A stretch of DNA of 64,000 nucleotides from Vibrio kanaloae (GTDB lineage Bacteria; Pseudomonadota; Gammaproteobacteria; Enterobacterales; Vibrionaceae). The position numbers and the translations under genes were made by a program. The stretch covers positions 868,001-932,000 of the forward strand of contig NZ_AP025497.1 in NCBI RefSeq assembly GCF_024347535.1, in the 5' to 3' direction. The first letter of the stretch is position 1; each line of letters starts with the position of its first letter. Positions 36,610 to 47,636 of this stretch are shown here, in pieces. The notes beneath the pieces are model-generated. The model saw only the letters and a list, made by a program, of their open reading frames with translations. It made no database searches and had not been told where the DNA came from.

Positions 36610-38157
36610 TTGAAAATTAAACGATTTTTTGCAAAAGATATGCGAACAGCTCTGCTCCAAGTTAAAGAAGAACTTGGAGCAGAGGCTGTCATCATGTCTA
36701 ACAAAAAGGTCGCAGGTGGCGTGGAAATTGTTGCCGCTATCGATGGTGAATCAAGCCAGTCGACAGCGAGCCCAAGAATCAATAAACCTCAGAAACCGGC
36801 GCAAAGTCAGTACACGCAAATGGCAGCGCCCGCGGTGTCAACTGGTTCTCGTCAATTAGATGAAGATAAGGTGAACCTGCAATCGAATGCTGAAGGTGGA
36901 CGTTCAATGACTAAGCGCTTTGCGAATATGCTTAAGCAATACAGTCATGGGGCCGATGATGAGCCACAACACCGAGCAGAAAATGAAGATTCATTGTCTG
37001 CGTTGCTGAATCGTCAATCAGGCAGTAGCCATCACGCTAATAGTCATCAAGGTTCTAATCGCCATCAAGGTTCTAATAGTCACCAGCAGCCGCGCAGTAA
37101 TGTAGATTCAGCATTTGCTCGCGAAACGGGTTTATCCAAACTGATTGCTGAAGATCGCAGAGTCGATCGCCCAACTCCTCGTCTTGATCCTACGCGTTAT
37201 GATCGTGGCCGTGAAAGTGCTCCATCCAAAGGCTCAGATACTGAAATGGAAACGATGCGTGACGAGATGACTTCAATTCGTCGTTTACTCGAGCATCAAG
37301 TATCTGGCCTGATGTGGCAAGAGGTTGAACGCCGAGAGCCTTTAAGAGCCATGTTGATTAAGCGCCTTGAAAGAATGGGTGTTTCAGCAGAACTGGCTGA
37401 TCAAATGGCGTGCTATATCCCAGAAGACACCAAGCCGGCTCGAGCGTGGAAGGCATTGCTTGCGTTGGTTGCAGACCAAATCTCGGTCACACAAAAAGAT
37501 ATTCTAAAACGTGGCGGTATTGTGGCCTTATTGGGCCCAACAGGAGTAGGCAAAACCACCACCGTTGCTAAGCTAGCGGCACGCGCAGCCATGGAGTATG
37601 GCGCCGACAACGTCGCATTAGTGACAACTGACACGTATCGTATAGGTGCGCACGAGCAGTTATCTATTTATGGTCGAATTATGGGTTGCCCGGTAAGAGT
37701 TGCTAAAGATTCTAGCGAATTGGCCGATGTAATATATCAGTTACGTAATCGTCGCCTAATTCTGGTCGATACTGCAGGTATGGGGCAACGAGATGTTCGC
37801 CTATCTGAGCAGTTAGACACATTGATGCAAGAGAGTGGTTCCGTTATCAATAGTTACCTTGTGTTGCCCGCAACAGCGCAACGTAAAGTGCTACAAGAAA
37901 CAATTGAACACTTTAGAAGAATCCCATTGTCGGGATGCATCATGACTAAGCTTGATGAGTCCCTCAGTTTAGGTGAATTCATCAGTGTAGTGATACAAAA
38001 TGCATTACCAGTTGCTTACATAGCAAATGGTCAACGAGTTCCTGAAGATATCGTCATAGCTCAGCCAAAGTACATGATGGCTAAGGCCAATGAGCTATTA
38101 GAGAAATCTACAGAGAATGAACCTCATTACTGGAATAGCGATTCTGAAGGGCTCTAG
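36610..38157 (+). CDS. flhF: Polar flagellum placement GTPase FlhF
   Basis: SRP-type GTPase that places the flagellum at the pole and recruits FliF. TTG start at 36610 (MKIKRFFAKDMRTALLQVKEELG) fits the conserved N terminus; no ATG gives it. 515 residues. The basic/variable linker (about 60-230) contains a His-Gln-Gly-Ser-Asn repeat encoded by an 18-bp tandem repeat. The NG domain has P-loop LLGPTGVGKTTTVAKLA and DTAGMGQRD. Overlap with flhG is avoided by 13 bp. Confidence 0.96.
   Translation: MKIKRFFAKDMRTALLQVKEELGAEAVIMSNKKVAGGVEIVAAIDGESSQSTASPRINKPQKPAQSQYTQMAAPAVSTGSRQLDEDKVNLQSNAEGGRSMTKRFANMLKQYSHGADDEPQHRAENEDSLSALLNRQSGSSHHANSHQGSNRHQGSNSHQQPRSNVDSAFARETGLSKLIAEDRRVDRPTPRLDPTRYDRGRESAPSKGSDTEMETMRDEMTSIRRLLEHQVSGLMWQEVERREPLRAMLIKRLERMGVSAELADQMACYIPEDTKPARAWKALLALVADQISVTQKDILKRGGIVALLGPTGVGKTTTVAKLAARAAMEYGADNVALVTTDTYRIGAHEQLSIYGRIMGCPVRVAKDSSELADVIYQLRNRRLILVDTAGMGQRDVRLSEQLDTLMQESGSVINSYLVLPATAQRKVLQETIEHFRRIPLSGCIMTKLDESLSLGEFISVVIQNALPVAYIANGQRVPEDIVIAQPKYMMAKANELLEKSTENEPHYWNSDSEGL
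37042..37080 (+). repeat. 18-bp tandem repeat inside flhF
   Basis: CATCAAGGTTCTAAT occurs twice (37045-37059 and 37063-37077) at an 18-bp period, with a partial copy on each side. It encodes [S/R]HQGSN units in the linker. The period keeps the reading frame. Confidence 0.85.
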
Positions 38158-38170
38158 GCGGCGGATAAAT

Positions 38171-39058
38171 ATGAATGAAAATATGATACATGATCAAGCT
38201 AGCGGCCTCCGTCGCTTAACTAAGCCTTCACTTACCAAAGTTATCGCTGTAACGGGTGGTAAGGGTGGGGTCGGTAAATCTAATGTGACGTTAGGTATGG
38301 CTATTTGCATGGCACGCCAAGGCAAAAAAGTCATGGTGCTGGACGCCGACTTAGGACTCGCTAACGTTGATATTATGTTAGGTATTCGTTCTAAACGAAA
38401 CCTTGGCCATGTGTTGGCTGGTGAGTGTGAGTTAAAAGATGCGATTGTCGAAGGGCCGCACGGAATTAAAATAATTCCAGCGACTTCAGGTACACAAAGC
38501 ATGACTGAACTTTCACATGCTCAGCACGCAGGTTTGATTCGCGCCTTTGGTTCGCTTGAAGATGAGATGGATATCTTATTAGTCGACACCGCTGCGGGTA
38601 TATCAGACATGGTGATCAGCTTCTCAAGAGCGGCGCAGGATGTTGTTGTCGTCGTTTGTGATGAACCTACCTCGATTACTGATGCATATGCCTTAATCAA
38701 ATTGTTGAGTAGAGAACATCAAGTTCAGCGATTCAAAGTTGTTGCAAATATGGTCAGAAGCTACCGTGAAGGCCGAGAATTATTTGCAAAGTTGACTTTG
38801 GTCACAGAGCGCTTCTTGAATGTGAGCCTCGAACTCGTAGCATGTATTCCTTTAGATGATAAAGTACGTCAATCAGTTAAGAGACAGAAAATCGTAGTTG
38901 ATGCGTTTCCTCGCTCTCCTGCGGCATTGGCTATCAGCTCATTGGCGAGTAAAGCATTGACCTGGCCAATACCAAAAACACCAAGCGGACACTTGGAATT
39001 TTTTGTTGAAAGGCTACTGAACCGTACTGAATTTATAGAGGAACCATTTGGTGAATAA
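38171..39058 (+). CDS. flhG: Flagellar number regulator FlhG (FleN, MinD-like ATPase)
   Basis: MinD/ParA-type ATPase that limits polar flagellum number and restrains FlhF/FlrA. I start at 38171 (MNENMIHDQASGLRRL), 13 bp after flhF; an upstream in-frame ATG lies inside flhF. 295 residues. The N-terminal DQASGLR (8-14) matches the DQAxxLR motif known to stimulate FlhF GTPase. The deviant Walker A is GGKGGVGKSN (about 31-40). The C-terminal amphipathic membrane-targeting helix is likely at FFVERLLNRTEF. Confidence 0.96.
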   Translation: MNENMIHDQASGLRRLTKPSLTKVIAVTGGKGGVGKSNVTLGMAICMARQGKKVMVLDADLGLANVDIMLGIRSKRNLGHVLAGECELKDAIVEGPHGIKIIPATSGTQSMTELSHAQHAGLIRAFGSLEDEMDILLVDTAAGISDMVISFSRAAQDVVVVVCDEPTSITDAYALIKLLSREHQVQRFKVVANMVRSYREGRELFAKLTLVTERFLNVSLELVACIPLDDKVRQSVKRQKIVVDAFPRSPAALAISSLASKALTWPIPKTPSGHLEFFVERLLNRTEFIEEPFGE

Positions 39059-39785
39059 AGCGCTTACTTACGACCAACATGCTAATCATAATAGCCAGCA
39101 GGCTTTTTTTGAGAAGTACTCTGTGTTGGTAAAACGTATCGCTCATCATTTGTTGGGGCGATTACCGCCTAATGTATTGGTTGATGACTTGATTCAAGCT
39201 GGCATGATTGGTTTGATTGAAGCACAACAAAATTATGATGGTACCAAAGGCGCAAGTTTTGAGACGTATGCAGGTATTCGAATTCGTGGGGCGATGTTGG
39301 ATGATATTCGCCGCGGGGATTGGGTGCCGAGATCGGTTCATAGAAATAATCGAGAAATCAGCAGTGCAATTGCGGATTTAGAGGGTACACTCAACCGCGA
39401 TCCAAGTGATGCCGAAGTAGCAAAACACATGGGACTCACTTTAGAGCAGTATCATAGTGCTTTAACTGATATTAATTGCTCAAGATTGGTTGGGATCGAA
39501 GATTTGGGGGTCTCAGATGATGTAATATCTCCGAATGAAGACTCTCAAGATAACACACCTTTTCAAGGGGTTGCTGATGAGTCATTCCGCCAAGCTTTGA
39601 TCGATTCAATAAAACAGCTTCCAGAAAGAGAAGGCCTTGTGCTTTCGCTTTATTACGACGAAGAACTCAATTTAAAAGAGATAGGGGAAGTACTAGGTGT
39701 CAGCGAATCTCGCGTCAGCCAAATACTGAGCCAATCTATGCAGCGTTTACGCACTAAGTTAAGTGCTTGGACACAGAACGACTAA
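39051..39785 (+). CDS. fliA: Flagellar sigma factor FliA (sigma28)
   Basis: Directs late flagellar transcription. GTG start at 39051 (MNKALTYDQHAN), with GAGG 8 bp upstream, overlapping the flhG end by 8 bp. 244 residues with region 2 (LVDDLIQAGMIGLIEAQQNYD), region 3 and region 4 (LNLKEIGEVLGVSESRVSQILSQ). Its recognition sites, TAAAGCTT-N11-GCCGTTA, appear before flagellins 2 and 3 in this window. The anti-sigma gene flgM is not in the window. Confidence 0.97.
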   Translation: MNKALTYDQHANHNSQQAFFEKYSVLVKRIAHHLLGRLPPNVLVDDLIQAGMIGLIEAQQNYDGTKGASFETYAGIRIRGAMLDDIRRGDWVPRSVHRNNREISSAIADLEGTLNRDPSDAEVAKHMGLTLEQYHSALTDINCSRLVGIEDLGVSDDVISPNEDSQDNTPFQGVADESFRQALIDSIKQLPEREGLVLSLYYDEELNLKEIGEVLGVSESRVSQILSQSMQRLRTKLSAWTQND

Positions 39786-39815
39786 CAACACTGATTTTAT
39801 TCAGTGGAGGCTAAT

Positions 39816-40196
39816 TTGAACAAAAACATGAAAATTCTCATTGTTGATGACTTTTCAACGATGCGCCGAATTGTTAAAAACCTACTTCGTGATTTAGGTT
39901 TCAACAACACACAAGAAGCAGATGATGGCTTGACCGCGTTACCTATGCTGAAAAAAGGCGAATTTGATTTCGTGGTAACTGACTGGAATATGCCAGGCAT
40001 GCAAGGTATCGACCTGCTAAAACACATTCGCGCAGACGCAGAACTTAAGCACCTACCAGTACTTATGATCACAGCAGAAGCGAAGCGTGAACAGATCATA
40101 GAAGCAGCGCAAGCCGGTGTTAATGGTTACATTGTGAAGCCTTTTACTGCTGCAACTCTGAAAGAGAAACTTGATAAGATTTTTGAGCGCTTATAA
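39816..40196 (+). CDS. cheY: Chemotaxis response regulator CheY (CheY3-type)
   Basis: Single-domain receiver that, when phosphorylated by CheA, binds FliM. Start choice matters. GGAGG at 39806-39810 lies 5 bp before a TTG at 39816 ([13 protein letters not shown]), giving 126 residues. A GTG at 39804 would include the Shine-Dalgarno bases in the coding frame, and an ATG at 39828 is also possible. Acidic pair DD at 11-12, phospho-acceptor Asp56 (VVTDWNMPG) and Lys in IVKPF are all present. It matches, as I recall, V. cholerae CheY3, the one that controls the motor. Confidence 0.95.
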   Translation: MNKNMKILIVDDFSTMRRIVKNLLRDLGFNNTQEADDGLTALPMLKKGEFDFVVTDWNMPGMQGIDLLKHIRADAELKHLPVLMITAEAKREQIIEAAQAGVNGYIVKPFTAATLKEKLDKIFERL

Positions 40197-40310
40197 GCAT
40201 TGACAATATAACCTGTTTTAGGCGCTTCTAGAGATGCATTAACTTTTTAGTTTCCCGTTTATCTCTGCAGCTGAAGCGTAACAAATATGCGGAGTAAGGC
40301 TGAACTCAGG

Positions 40311-41042
40311 ATGATTTCATTAGAACAAGCAAAAAAATTAGTAGACCTGCTTGAAAACGATGAGCAGCAAAGTGCTGATTCTCTTGTCAGAAGTATTTAT
40401 GAAGATAATTTTAGTCTTCAAGACAATCCAATGCTTCAAGAAATAGGTAGTCTGACACGCGACCTCCATGACTCTTTGACACAATTCAACTTTGACGAGC
40501 GCATTAGCGTTATCGCAAATGATGAAATCCCTGACGCTAGGGATCGCCTTCAGTATGTCATTGATAAAACGGAAGTTGCGGCAAATAAAACGATGGACGC
40601 TGTCGATCGCTGTATGCCAATTGCAGATAACCTACACGAGTGTTTACTTCAAGTAAGGCCTCAATGGAATGAACTGATGCATGGCCGCATTGAGCTAGCA
40701 CAATTTAAAGCTTTATGTCACCGCATTGATGGATTACTTGTCCAAGTAGAAGGCGACAGTACTGAACTACGTGGACAACTGACTGAAATCTTGATGGCTC
40801 AGGATTTCCAAGATTTAACTGGGCAGATTATTAGCAAAGTTATTACCTTGGTAAATGAGGTTGAAGGACGTTTGGTAGAGATTCTCACCGTATTCGGAGC
40901 TAATCAAATAGAGCCAACTCCTGAGTCAGAGAAGAAAGTATCTATTGCGCCTGAAGGTCCAATTATGAACCCAGAAGAGCGAAAAGACGCCGTTGCATCT
41001 CAAGATGAAGTCGACGATTTGTTATCCAGTCTTGGATTTTAA
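40311..41042 (+). CDS. cheZ: CheY-P phosphatase CheZ
   Basis: Dephosphorylates CheY-P. I start at 40311 (MISLEQAKKLVDLLEND); an in-frame ATG at 40287 would add eight residues (MRSKAELR) and cannot be excluded. 243 residues. The active-site motif AQDFQDLTGQ is present, as is the C-terminal CheY-binding peptide EVDDLLSSLGF, as in E. coli CheZ. The gap from cheY is 114 bp with no clear promoter. cheA follows after 9 bp. Confidence 0.95.
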   Translation: MISLEQAKKLVDLLENDEQQSADSLVRSIYEDNFSLQDNPMLQEIGSLTRDLHDSLTQFNFDERISVIANDEIPDARDRLQYVIDKTEVAANKTMDAVDRCMPIADNLHECLLQVRPQWNELMHGRIELAQFKALCHRIDGLLVQVEGDSTELRGQLTEILMAQDFQDLTGQIISKVITLVNEVEGRLVEILTVFGANQIEPTPESEKKVSIAPEGPIMNPEERKDAVASQDEVDDLLSSLGF

Positions 41043-41051
41043 AGGTAACGT

Positions 41052-43253
41052 ATGAGCTACGATTTAGACGAAGATATTCTTCAGGACTTTTTAGTCGAAG
41101 CAGGAGAGATCCTTGAACTCCTATCAGAACAACTGGTAGAGCTTGAGAATAATCCTGAAGACAAAGACCTATTAAATGCTATTTTCCGTGGTTTCCATAC
41201 AGTAAAAGGTGGTGCTGGTTTCCTAGCATTGACTGAGCTGGTGGATACTTGTCATGGTGCTGAGAATGTATTCGACATTCTAAGAAACGGCCAACGCAGC
41301 GTAACCTCTGGTTTGATGGATACGATGTTGCAGGCTCTAGATACAATAAATGTACAGTTTCGAGCCGTGCAAGATCAGGAGCCTTTAGTGCGAGCTGATC
41401 AAGCTTTATTGGATGAGCTTCACCGCCTTTGTAAACCAGAGTCTGCCGATGAAGTTGCACCAATAGAGGCCCCTGCCCCCGTTATTGCTGAATCAGTTGT
41501 TGAAACACCTGCTGAACCTGTGTCAGTAGATCCTGTCACAGAAAGTTCAAGCATTAGTGCTTCTTCTGTGGATGATATCTCTGAAGATGAATTCGAGCGT
41601 TTGCTTGATGAACTTCACGGTAAAGGTGGTTCACCAACAGCTGCTTCTGCATCAACGCCGCCGCCAGCACCAGCAGCACCTCAACCTGTTGCTGACAGTA
41701 GTGATATTACTGATGACGAATTTGAAAAGTTGTTAGATGAACTGCACGGCGCGGGTAAGAGCCCAACAGCAACAAATTCAACAGCGCCACCGCCAACACC
41801 TCATACAGCACCAGCGTCGGCGATGTCTGAAGGCGATGATCTGATGACCGACGAAGAGTTCGAGAAGTTACTGGATCAGTTACACGGTTCAGGTAATGGA
41901 CCAACTATTGAAGAGCTGGATGCGGCAACTAAGCCGGCAGCAGTGAAGCCAGAGCAAGTTGAGCCACAAGCTGCACCTAAACCGCAGTCTGAAGCGTCAG
42001 TTGTTGTTAAAGAAGAGCCTAAACCGAGTACACCGGTAAAAGCCGAAGTTAAAGCGCCAGCGAAGAAGCAACAAGCTGAAGCAACAGTTCGTGTCGATAC
42101 ATCAACACTTGATACCATTATGAATATGGTGGGTGAGTTAGTATTGGTTCGTAACCGACTTGTCAGTTTAGGGCTAAACAGCAACGACGAAGAAATGTCG
42201 AAAGCTGTCTCTAACTTAGATGTTGTTACCGCAGACCTACAAGGTGCGGTAATGAAGACTCGTATGCAGCCGATCAAAAAAGTATTTGGTCGCTTCCCAC
42301 GAGTTGTCCGGGACCTTGCTCGTAGCTTGAAGAAAGACATCGTTCTTGAAATGCGTGGCGAAGAAACCGACCTTGATAAAAACTTAGTAGAAGCACTTGC
42401 TGATCCCCTGATTCACTTGGTGAGAAACTCTGTCGACCATGGTATTGAAATGCCGGACGACCGTGTTGCTGAAGGCAAATCTAGAACGGGTAAAGTGATT
42501 CTGTCTGCCTCTCAAGAAGGTGATCACATTGAGCTGGCTATCGTTGATGACGGTGGCGGTATGGACCCTGATAAGCTTCGTGCTATCGCGGTTAAACGTG
42601 GCCTGATGGATGAAGATGCAGCATCTCGTTTATCTAATAAAGAGTGCTTCAATTTGATTTTTGCACCTGGCTTCTCAAGCAAAGAGCAGATCTCGGATAT
42701 ATCTGGCCGTGGCGTGGGTATGGACGTTGTTAAAACAGCGATCAACACACTGAATGGCTCAATTGACATCGACTCAGAAATGGGCAAAGGCACCAAGATC
42801 ACGATCAAGGTTCCATTGACGCTAGCGATTCTACCAACCTTGATGGTCGGTGTAGCAAGTCACCCATTTGCATTGCCATTAGCTTCTGTAAATGAGATCT
42901 TCCACTTAGATTTAAGCCGTACAAATGTGGTTGATGGTCAACTGACTATTATCGTTCGCGATAAGTCTATTCCGTTGTTCTATTTACAAAATTGGCTTAC
43001 ACCTAAAGCGGGAATTGTCGAACAGCGTAATGGCCATGGCCATGTTGTGATTGTGCAGCTTGGTAGTCAACGTGTTGGTTTTGTTGTCGATACGCTTATC
43101 GGTCAAGAAGAAGTTGTTATTAAGCCACTTGATAAACTACTGCAGGGCACGCCAGGAATGGCGGGCGCAACAATTACAAGTGACGGACACATTGCATTGA
43201 TTTTAGATGTGCCTGACTTGTTGAAGCAGTACGCAGCTGCATCAAGAATTTAA
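41052..43253 (+). CDS. cheA: Chemotaxis histidine kinase CheA
   Basis: Array kinase, 733 residues. The HPt domain carries His49 ([10 protein letters not shown]). A Pro/Ala-rich linker (about 130-370) has three copies of an acidic helix motif, [17 protein letters not shown], at 176-197, 219-240 and 265-286. The dimerisation helix is [19 protein letters not shown]. The ATPase domain has [20 protein letters not shown] and [10 protein letters not shown] CheW-like regulatory domain ends the protein. In ParP-bearing vibrios the linker contains the LID region that binds ParP; these repeats are likely part of it (inference). Confidence 0.96.
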   Translation: MSYDLDEDILQDFLVEAGEILELLSEQLVELENNPEDKDLLNAIFRGFHTVKGGAGFLALTELVDTCHGAENVFDILRNGQRSVTSGLMDTMLQALDTINVQFRAVQDQEPLVRADQALLDELHRLCKPESADEVAPIEAPAPVIAESVVETPAEPVSVDPVTESSSISASSVDDISEDEFERLLDELHGKGGSPTAASASTPPPAPAAPQPVADSSDITDDEFEKLLDELHGAGKSPTATNSTAPPPTPHTAPASAMSEGDDLMTDEEFEKLLDQLHGSGNGPTIEELDAATKPAAVKPEQVEPQAAPKPQSEASVVVKEEPKPSTPVKAEVKAPAKKQQAEATVRVDTSTLDTIMNMVGELVLVRNRLVSLGLNSNDEEMSKAVSNLDVVTADLQGAVMKTRMQPIKKVFGRFPRVVRDLARSLKKDIVLEMRGEETDLDKNLVEALADPLIHLVRNSVDHGIEMPDDRVAEGKSRTGKVILSASQEGDHIELAIVDDGGGMDPDKLRAIAVKRGLMDEDAASRLSNKECFNLIFAPGFSSKEQISDISGRGVGMDVVKTAINTLNGSIDIDSEMGKGTKITIKVPLTLAILPTLMVGVASHPFALPLASVNEIFHLDLSRTNVVDGQLTIIVRDKSIPLFYLQNWLTPKAGIVEQRNGHGHVVIVQLGSQRVGFVVDTLIGQEEVVIKPLDKLLQGTPGMAGATITSDGHIALILDVPDLLKQYAAASRI

Positions 43254-43266
43254 TTTAAGGATAAAT

Positions 43267-44373
43267 ATGGCGATTAAAGTATTAGTCGTTGATGATTCGA
43301 GCTTTTTTCGTCGTCGCGTTAGCGAAATCATTAACTCAGAGGCTCGTCTCGAAGTCATCGATGTAGCGGTAAATGGTAAAGAAGCGGTTGAGAAAACCAA
43401 GCAACTGAAGCCTGACGTGATTACGATGGACATTGAGATGCCTGTTATGGATGGTATTACAGCCGTTCGTGAGATTATGGCAGCTTCACCCACGCCAATT
43501 TTAATGTTCTCATCGTTAACGCATGACGGTGCAAGAGCCACATTAGATGCTTTAGATGCCGGAGCTCTCGACTTCCTACCTAAGAAGTTCGAAGATATTG
43601 CGCGTAATCGTGATGATGCTGTAGCTTTGCTTCAGCAACGTGTGATTCAAATAGCCGCTAAGCGTGCATTCATGCGCCGTGTACCTGTTGCTCCTCGAGC
43701 AACAGCGACGGCGTCGGCACCTTCATCACTGCGTCAAACAACTTCAACAGCCAAGCCTGCTGTTGTATCGACAGCAAAATTTAGAGCTTCGGGTAAGAAA
43801 TACCAGTTAACTGCAATTGGTACTTCGACTGGCGGCCCTGTTGCACTACAGAAGATTTTGACTCGCATTCCTGCTCATTATCCACATCCGATCGTGTTAG
43901 TTCAGCACATGCCAGCAACCTTTACCGCTGCATTTGCAAGCCGACTGAATACCTTGTGTAAGATTGAAGTTCGTGAAGCACAAGATGGAGATGTATTGAA
44001 ACCTGGAGTGGCTTACCTTGCTCCCGGCGGTAAACAGATGATGGTTGATGGTCGTGCAGGGTCTGCTCGTTTGAGAATTATCGATGGCGGCGATCGAATG
44101 AACTACAAGCCTTGTGTAGATGTCACATTCGGCTCTGCTGCGAAGATTTACGGTGACAAAGTCTTGTCTATGATACTGACCGGTATGGGAGCTGATGGTC
44201 GAGAAGGTTCGCGTATGTTAAAAGCAGCGGGCTCGACGGTTTGGGCGCAAGATGAAGATAGTTGTGTTGTATATGGTATGCCTCAAGCTGTAGCAAAAGC
44301 TGGCATTTCTACTGAAGACCTACCTCTAGACCGCATCGCGGAAAGGATCTTGGTTGAAGTTGGGTTAGCTTAG
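43267..44373 (+). CDS. cheB: Chemotaxis methylesterase CheB
   Basis: Removes methyl groups from receptors for adaptation. The 368-residue product has a receiver domain with Asp55 ([12 protein letters not shown]). An Ala/Thr-rich linker of about 35 residues follows. The methylesterase domain has the catalytic serine in GTSTGGP, the histidine in VLVQHMP and the aspartate in LTGMGADG. CheR is not in this window. It starts 13 bp after cheA. Confidence 0.96.
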   Translation: MAIKVLVVDDSSFFRRRVSEIINSEARLEVIDVAVNGKEAVEKTKQLKPDVITMDIEMPVMDGITAVREIMAASPTPILMFSSLTHDGARATLDALDAGALDFLPKKFEDIARNRDDAVALLQQRVIQIAAKRAFMRRVPVAPRATATASAPSSLRQTTSTAKPAVVSTAKFRASGKKYQLTAIGTSTGGPVALQKILTRIPAHYPHPIVLVQHMPATFTAAFASRLNTLCKIEVREAQDGDVLKPGVAYLAPGGKQMMVDGRAGSARLRIIDGGDRMNYKPCVDVTFGSAAKIYGDKVLSMILTGMGADGREGSRMLKAAGSTVWAQDEDSCVVYGMPQAVAKAGISTEDLPLDRIAERILVEVGLA

Positions 44374-44383
44374 GTAAATCGAA

Positions 44384-45152
44384 ATGATTGTTTGGAGTGT
44401 TGCAAACCAAAAAGGTGGTGTTGGTAAAACGACCACGACCGTGACTCTAGCAGGCTTACTTGCCTTAAAGGGGAACCGTGTGTTGTTGGTTGATACTGAC
44501 CCACATGCATCACTGACCACCTATCTGGGTTACGACTCTGATACGGTGGAATCGAGCCTGTTTGACCTGTTCCAGTTGCGTGAGTTTAACGCACAAACGG
44601 TAAGACCTTTGCTTTTACAAACGGAAGTTGAAGGTATCGATATTATTCCTGCGCACATGTCTTTGGCTACATTAGACCGTGTAATGGGAAATCGAAGCGG
44701 CATGGGGTTGATCTTGAAGCGTGCTTTAGCCGCTTTGAAAGACGACTATGACTATGTGTTGATCGATTGCCCGCCAATTCTTGGTGTGATGATGGTGAAT
44801 GCATTGGCTGCTAGTGATCGTATATTGATTCCGGTGCAGACTGAGTTTTTGGCGATGAAGGGCTTAGAGCGCATGATCCGTACTTTGACTATCATGCAAA
44901 AGTCTCGCAAAACCCCGTTTAAGGTGACAATTGTCCCGACGATGTACGACAAGCGAACTAAGGCTTCATTGCAAACATTAACGCAACTCAAAGATGACTA
45001 TCCGAACCAAGTTTGGACGTCAGCTGTGCCGATTGATACTAAATTTCGAGATGCAAGCCTAAAGCGCTTACCAGCATCTCACTTTGCATCGGGTAGCCGT
45101 GGTGTATTTGCTTACAAACAGCTGCTTATTTATCTCGAGAGGTTGGCGATAA

Positions 45153-45166
<14 letters not shown>
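44384..45166 (+). CDS. parC: ParA-like ATPase ParC, chemotaxis-array placement
   Basis: MinD/ParA-family ATPase known in vibrios to position chemotaxis arrays at the cell pole. The 260-residue product has the deviant Walker A NQKGGVGKTTT at 8-18 and the DTDPH switch, then IDCPPILGVMMVNAL. It sits between cheB and parP as in other Vibrio chemotaxis operons, not beside a chromosomal parB, which argues against a replicon-partition role. Overlaps parP by 14 bp. Confidence 0.93.
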
Positions 45167-46280
<1,114 letters not shown>

Positions 46281-46350
46281 TACTACGATTGGTACAATAA
46301 ACGCATCAAGTTAATAATAGTGGTCGGTAACGACGACAAGAGGATTATCT

Positions 46351-46845
46351 ATGTCTCATATGAGTGAAGTTGAAGTAAGAAAAGATCCAACCAATGATGA
46401 AGTACTTCAATGGGTAACATTCCAGCTGGAAGAAGAAACTTACGGCATTAATGTAATGCAGGTTCGTGAAGTACTACGCTATAGCGAAATTGCCCCAGTA
46501 CCAGGTGCTCCAGACTATGTTTTAGGTATTATCAACCTACGTGGCAATGTTGTTACCGTGATCGACACTCGTTCTCGCTTTGGTTTGATGCAAGGTGAAA
46601 TCACAGATAACACTCGTATTATCGTTATTGAATCTGAGCGTCAAGTGATCGGTATTCTAGTGGATAGCGTTGCTGAAGTGGTTTACTTACGTTCTTCTGA
46701 GATCGATACGACACCAAGTGTTGGTACCGATGAAAGTGCTAAGTTTATCCAAGGTGTAAGCAACCGTGATGGCAAGCTGCTTATCTTAGTAGATCTGAAT
46801 AAGCTACTAAGCGAAGACGAATGGGATGAGATGGCTCACCTGTAA
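46351..46845 (+). CDS. cheW: Chemotaxis coupling protein CheW
   Basis: Adaptor linking receptors and CheA. 164 residues: a CheW domain with VTFQLEEETYGINVMQVREVLRY, PGAPDYVLGIINLRGNVVTVID and GILVDSVAEV. GAGG 7 bp upstream of the ATG. It follows parP after 70 bp. The stop overlaps the next gene by one base (TAATG). Confidence 0.97.
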   Translation: MSHMSEVEVRKDPTNDEVLQWVTFQLEEETYGINVMQVREVLRYSEIAPVPGAPDYVLGIINLRGNVVTVIDTRSRFGLMQGEITDNTRIIVIESERQVIGILVDSVAEVVYLRSSEIDTTPSVGTDESAKFIQGVSNRDGKLLILVDLNKLLSEDEWDEMAHL

Positions 46846-47357
46846 TGTTTGAAGCGCTTTCTTTAACCCCTGTTGTTCTTCTCTCTGGAGTTGGGGTTTT
46901 TACGTTATTTGTCGTGCTTTTGATTAGCAAAGTAAAACGTGCGATTCAAAAACAACTCGAGCAGTCACGTCTGCAAGTTCGTAACTTGGACAAGGAGCTT
47001 CAAAAATCGAGTAAGCAGCTACTTGAAGTTCGCTCTGTTGTGGTTGGCTTGGGCCAGAAAGTGACAGAACAGCAAGACCTGATAAAGCACTTGAATGAAC
47101 GTATTGTTGAGTTGGAGCATGCGGACAACGATGGACGTTTGTACACACGTGCAACGAAAATGGTTCAGCTTGGCGCTGGGATTAACGAACTTATTGAAGA
47201 GTGCGAATTACCAAAAGCTGAAGCTGAGCTGATGATGTCTCTGCAAAATAAGCTGGCAGGTAAAGAAAAAATTCCTTCTTTAAGAAGCGATCCTACATTG
47301 TTTGATGAAAAGCCAGCAGACTCTCGCGATCGTAGAGATAGCCCCCGACGTCGTTAA
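46845..47357 (+). CDS. fipA: Polar flagellar placement protein FipA (DUF2802)
   Basis: 170 residues: one N-terminal membrane helix (TPVVLLSGVGVFTLFVVLLI, about 8-27), then a long coiled coil (about 30-92). A C-terminal DUF2802 motif follows (TRATKMVQLGAGINELIEECELPKAEAELMMSLQ, 101-134) and a basic tail. DUF2802 proteins directly downstream of cheW have recently been described as FipA, which recruits FlhF to the pole. Gly110 and Leu129, which I recall as essential for FlhF binding in V. parahaemolyticus FipA, are present at the same numbers. It starts on the cheW stop codon and ends the che operon. Confidence 0.85.
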   Translation: MFEALSLTPVVLLSGVGVFTLFVVLLISKVKRAIQKQLEQSRLQVRNLDKELQKSSKQLLEVRSVVVGLGQKVTEQQDLIKHLNERIVELEHADNDGRLYTRATKMVQLGAGINELIEECELPKAEAELMMSLQNKLAGKEKIPSLRSDPTLFDEKPADSRDRRDSPRRR

Positions 47358-47410
47358 ATTGAGCGCTCATTGCGTATTTAACTGTTGATGTTTACCACGC
47401 ACTCCTCTTA

Positions 47411-47434
47411 AAAAGAAGCTTCGGCTTCTTTTTT
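47411..47434 (+). terminator. Rho-independent terminator after fipA
   Basis: AAAAGAAGC-TTCG-GCTTCTTTT with a run of T: a strong UUCG-loop terminator that ends the chemotaxis operon. Confidence 0.93.
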
Positions 47435-47580
47435 CATACCTAGCATTTATTTATAGAACGATGTTTATAAGTACTTGTATCTAAGAGGGTATCCGCCTGG
47501 TAAATAAAAATGTGTAAATTGTGATGCAGCGGTAACAGTTTCTTACGGAGTTTGTTCTATCGAAAACGCCTAGTCCTATT

Positions 47581-47609
47581 TTGTCACCATATTGGTGTGC
47601 TACTATAGC
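47581..47609 (+). promoter_or_regulatory. Promoter of the ccm operon with embedded palindrome
   Basis: TTGTCA and TATAGC at 17-bp spacing read as a sigma70 promoter 28 bp before ccmA. A perfect palindrome CACCA-TAT-TGGTG (47585-47597) lies between -35 and -10, where a repressor would block RNA polymerase. The regulator is unknown. Confidence 0.55.
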
Positions 47610-47636
47610 CCTCTCTTTACTCGACTAAATTTACCT

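Noticed and set aside
46281..46350. Possible sigma28 promoter before cheW (TAAACGCA ... GTCGGTAA)
   Set aside because: Spacer is 17 nt instead of 11, so it does not fit.
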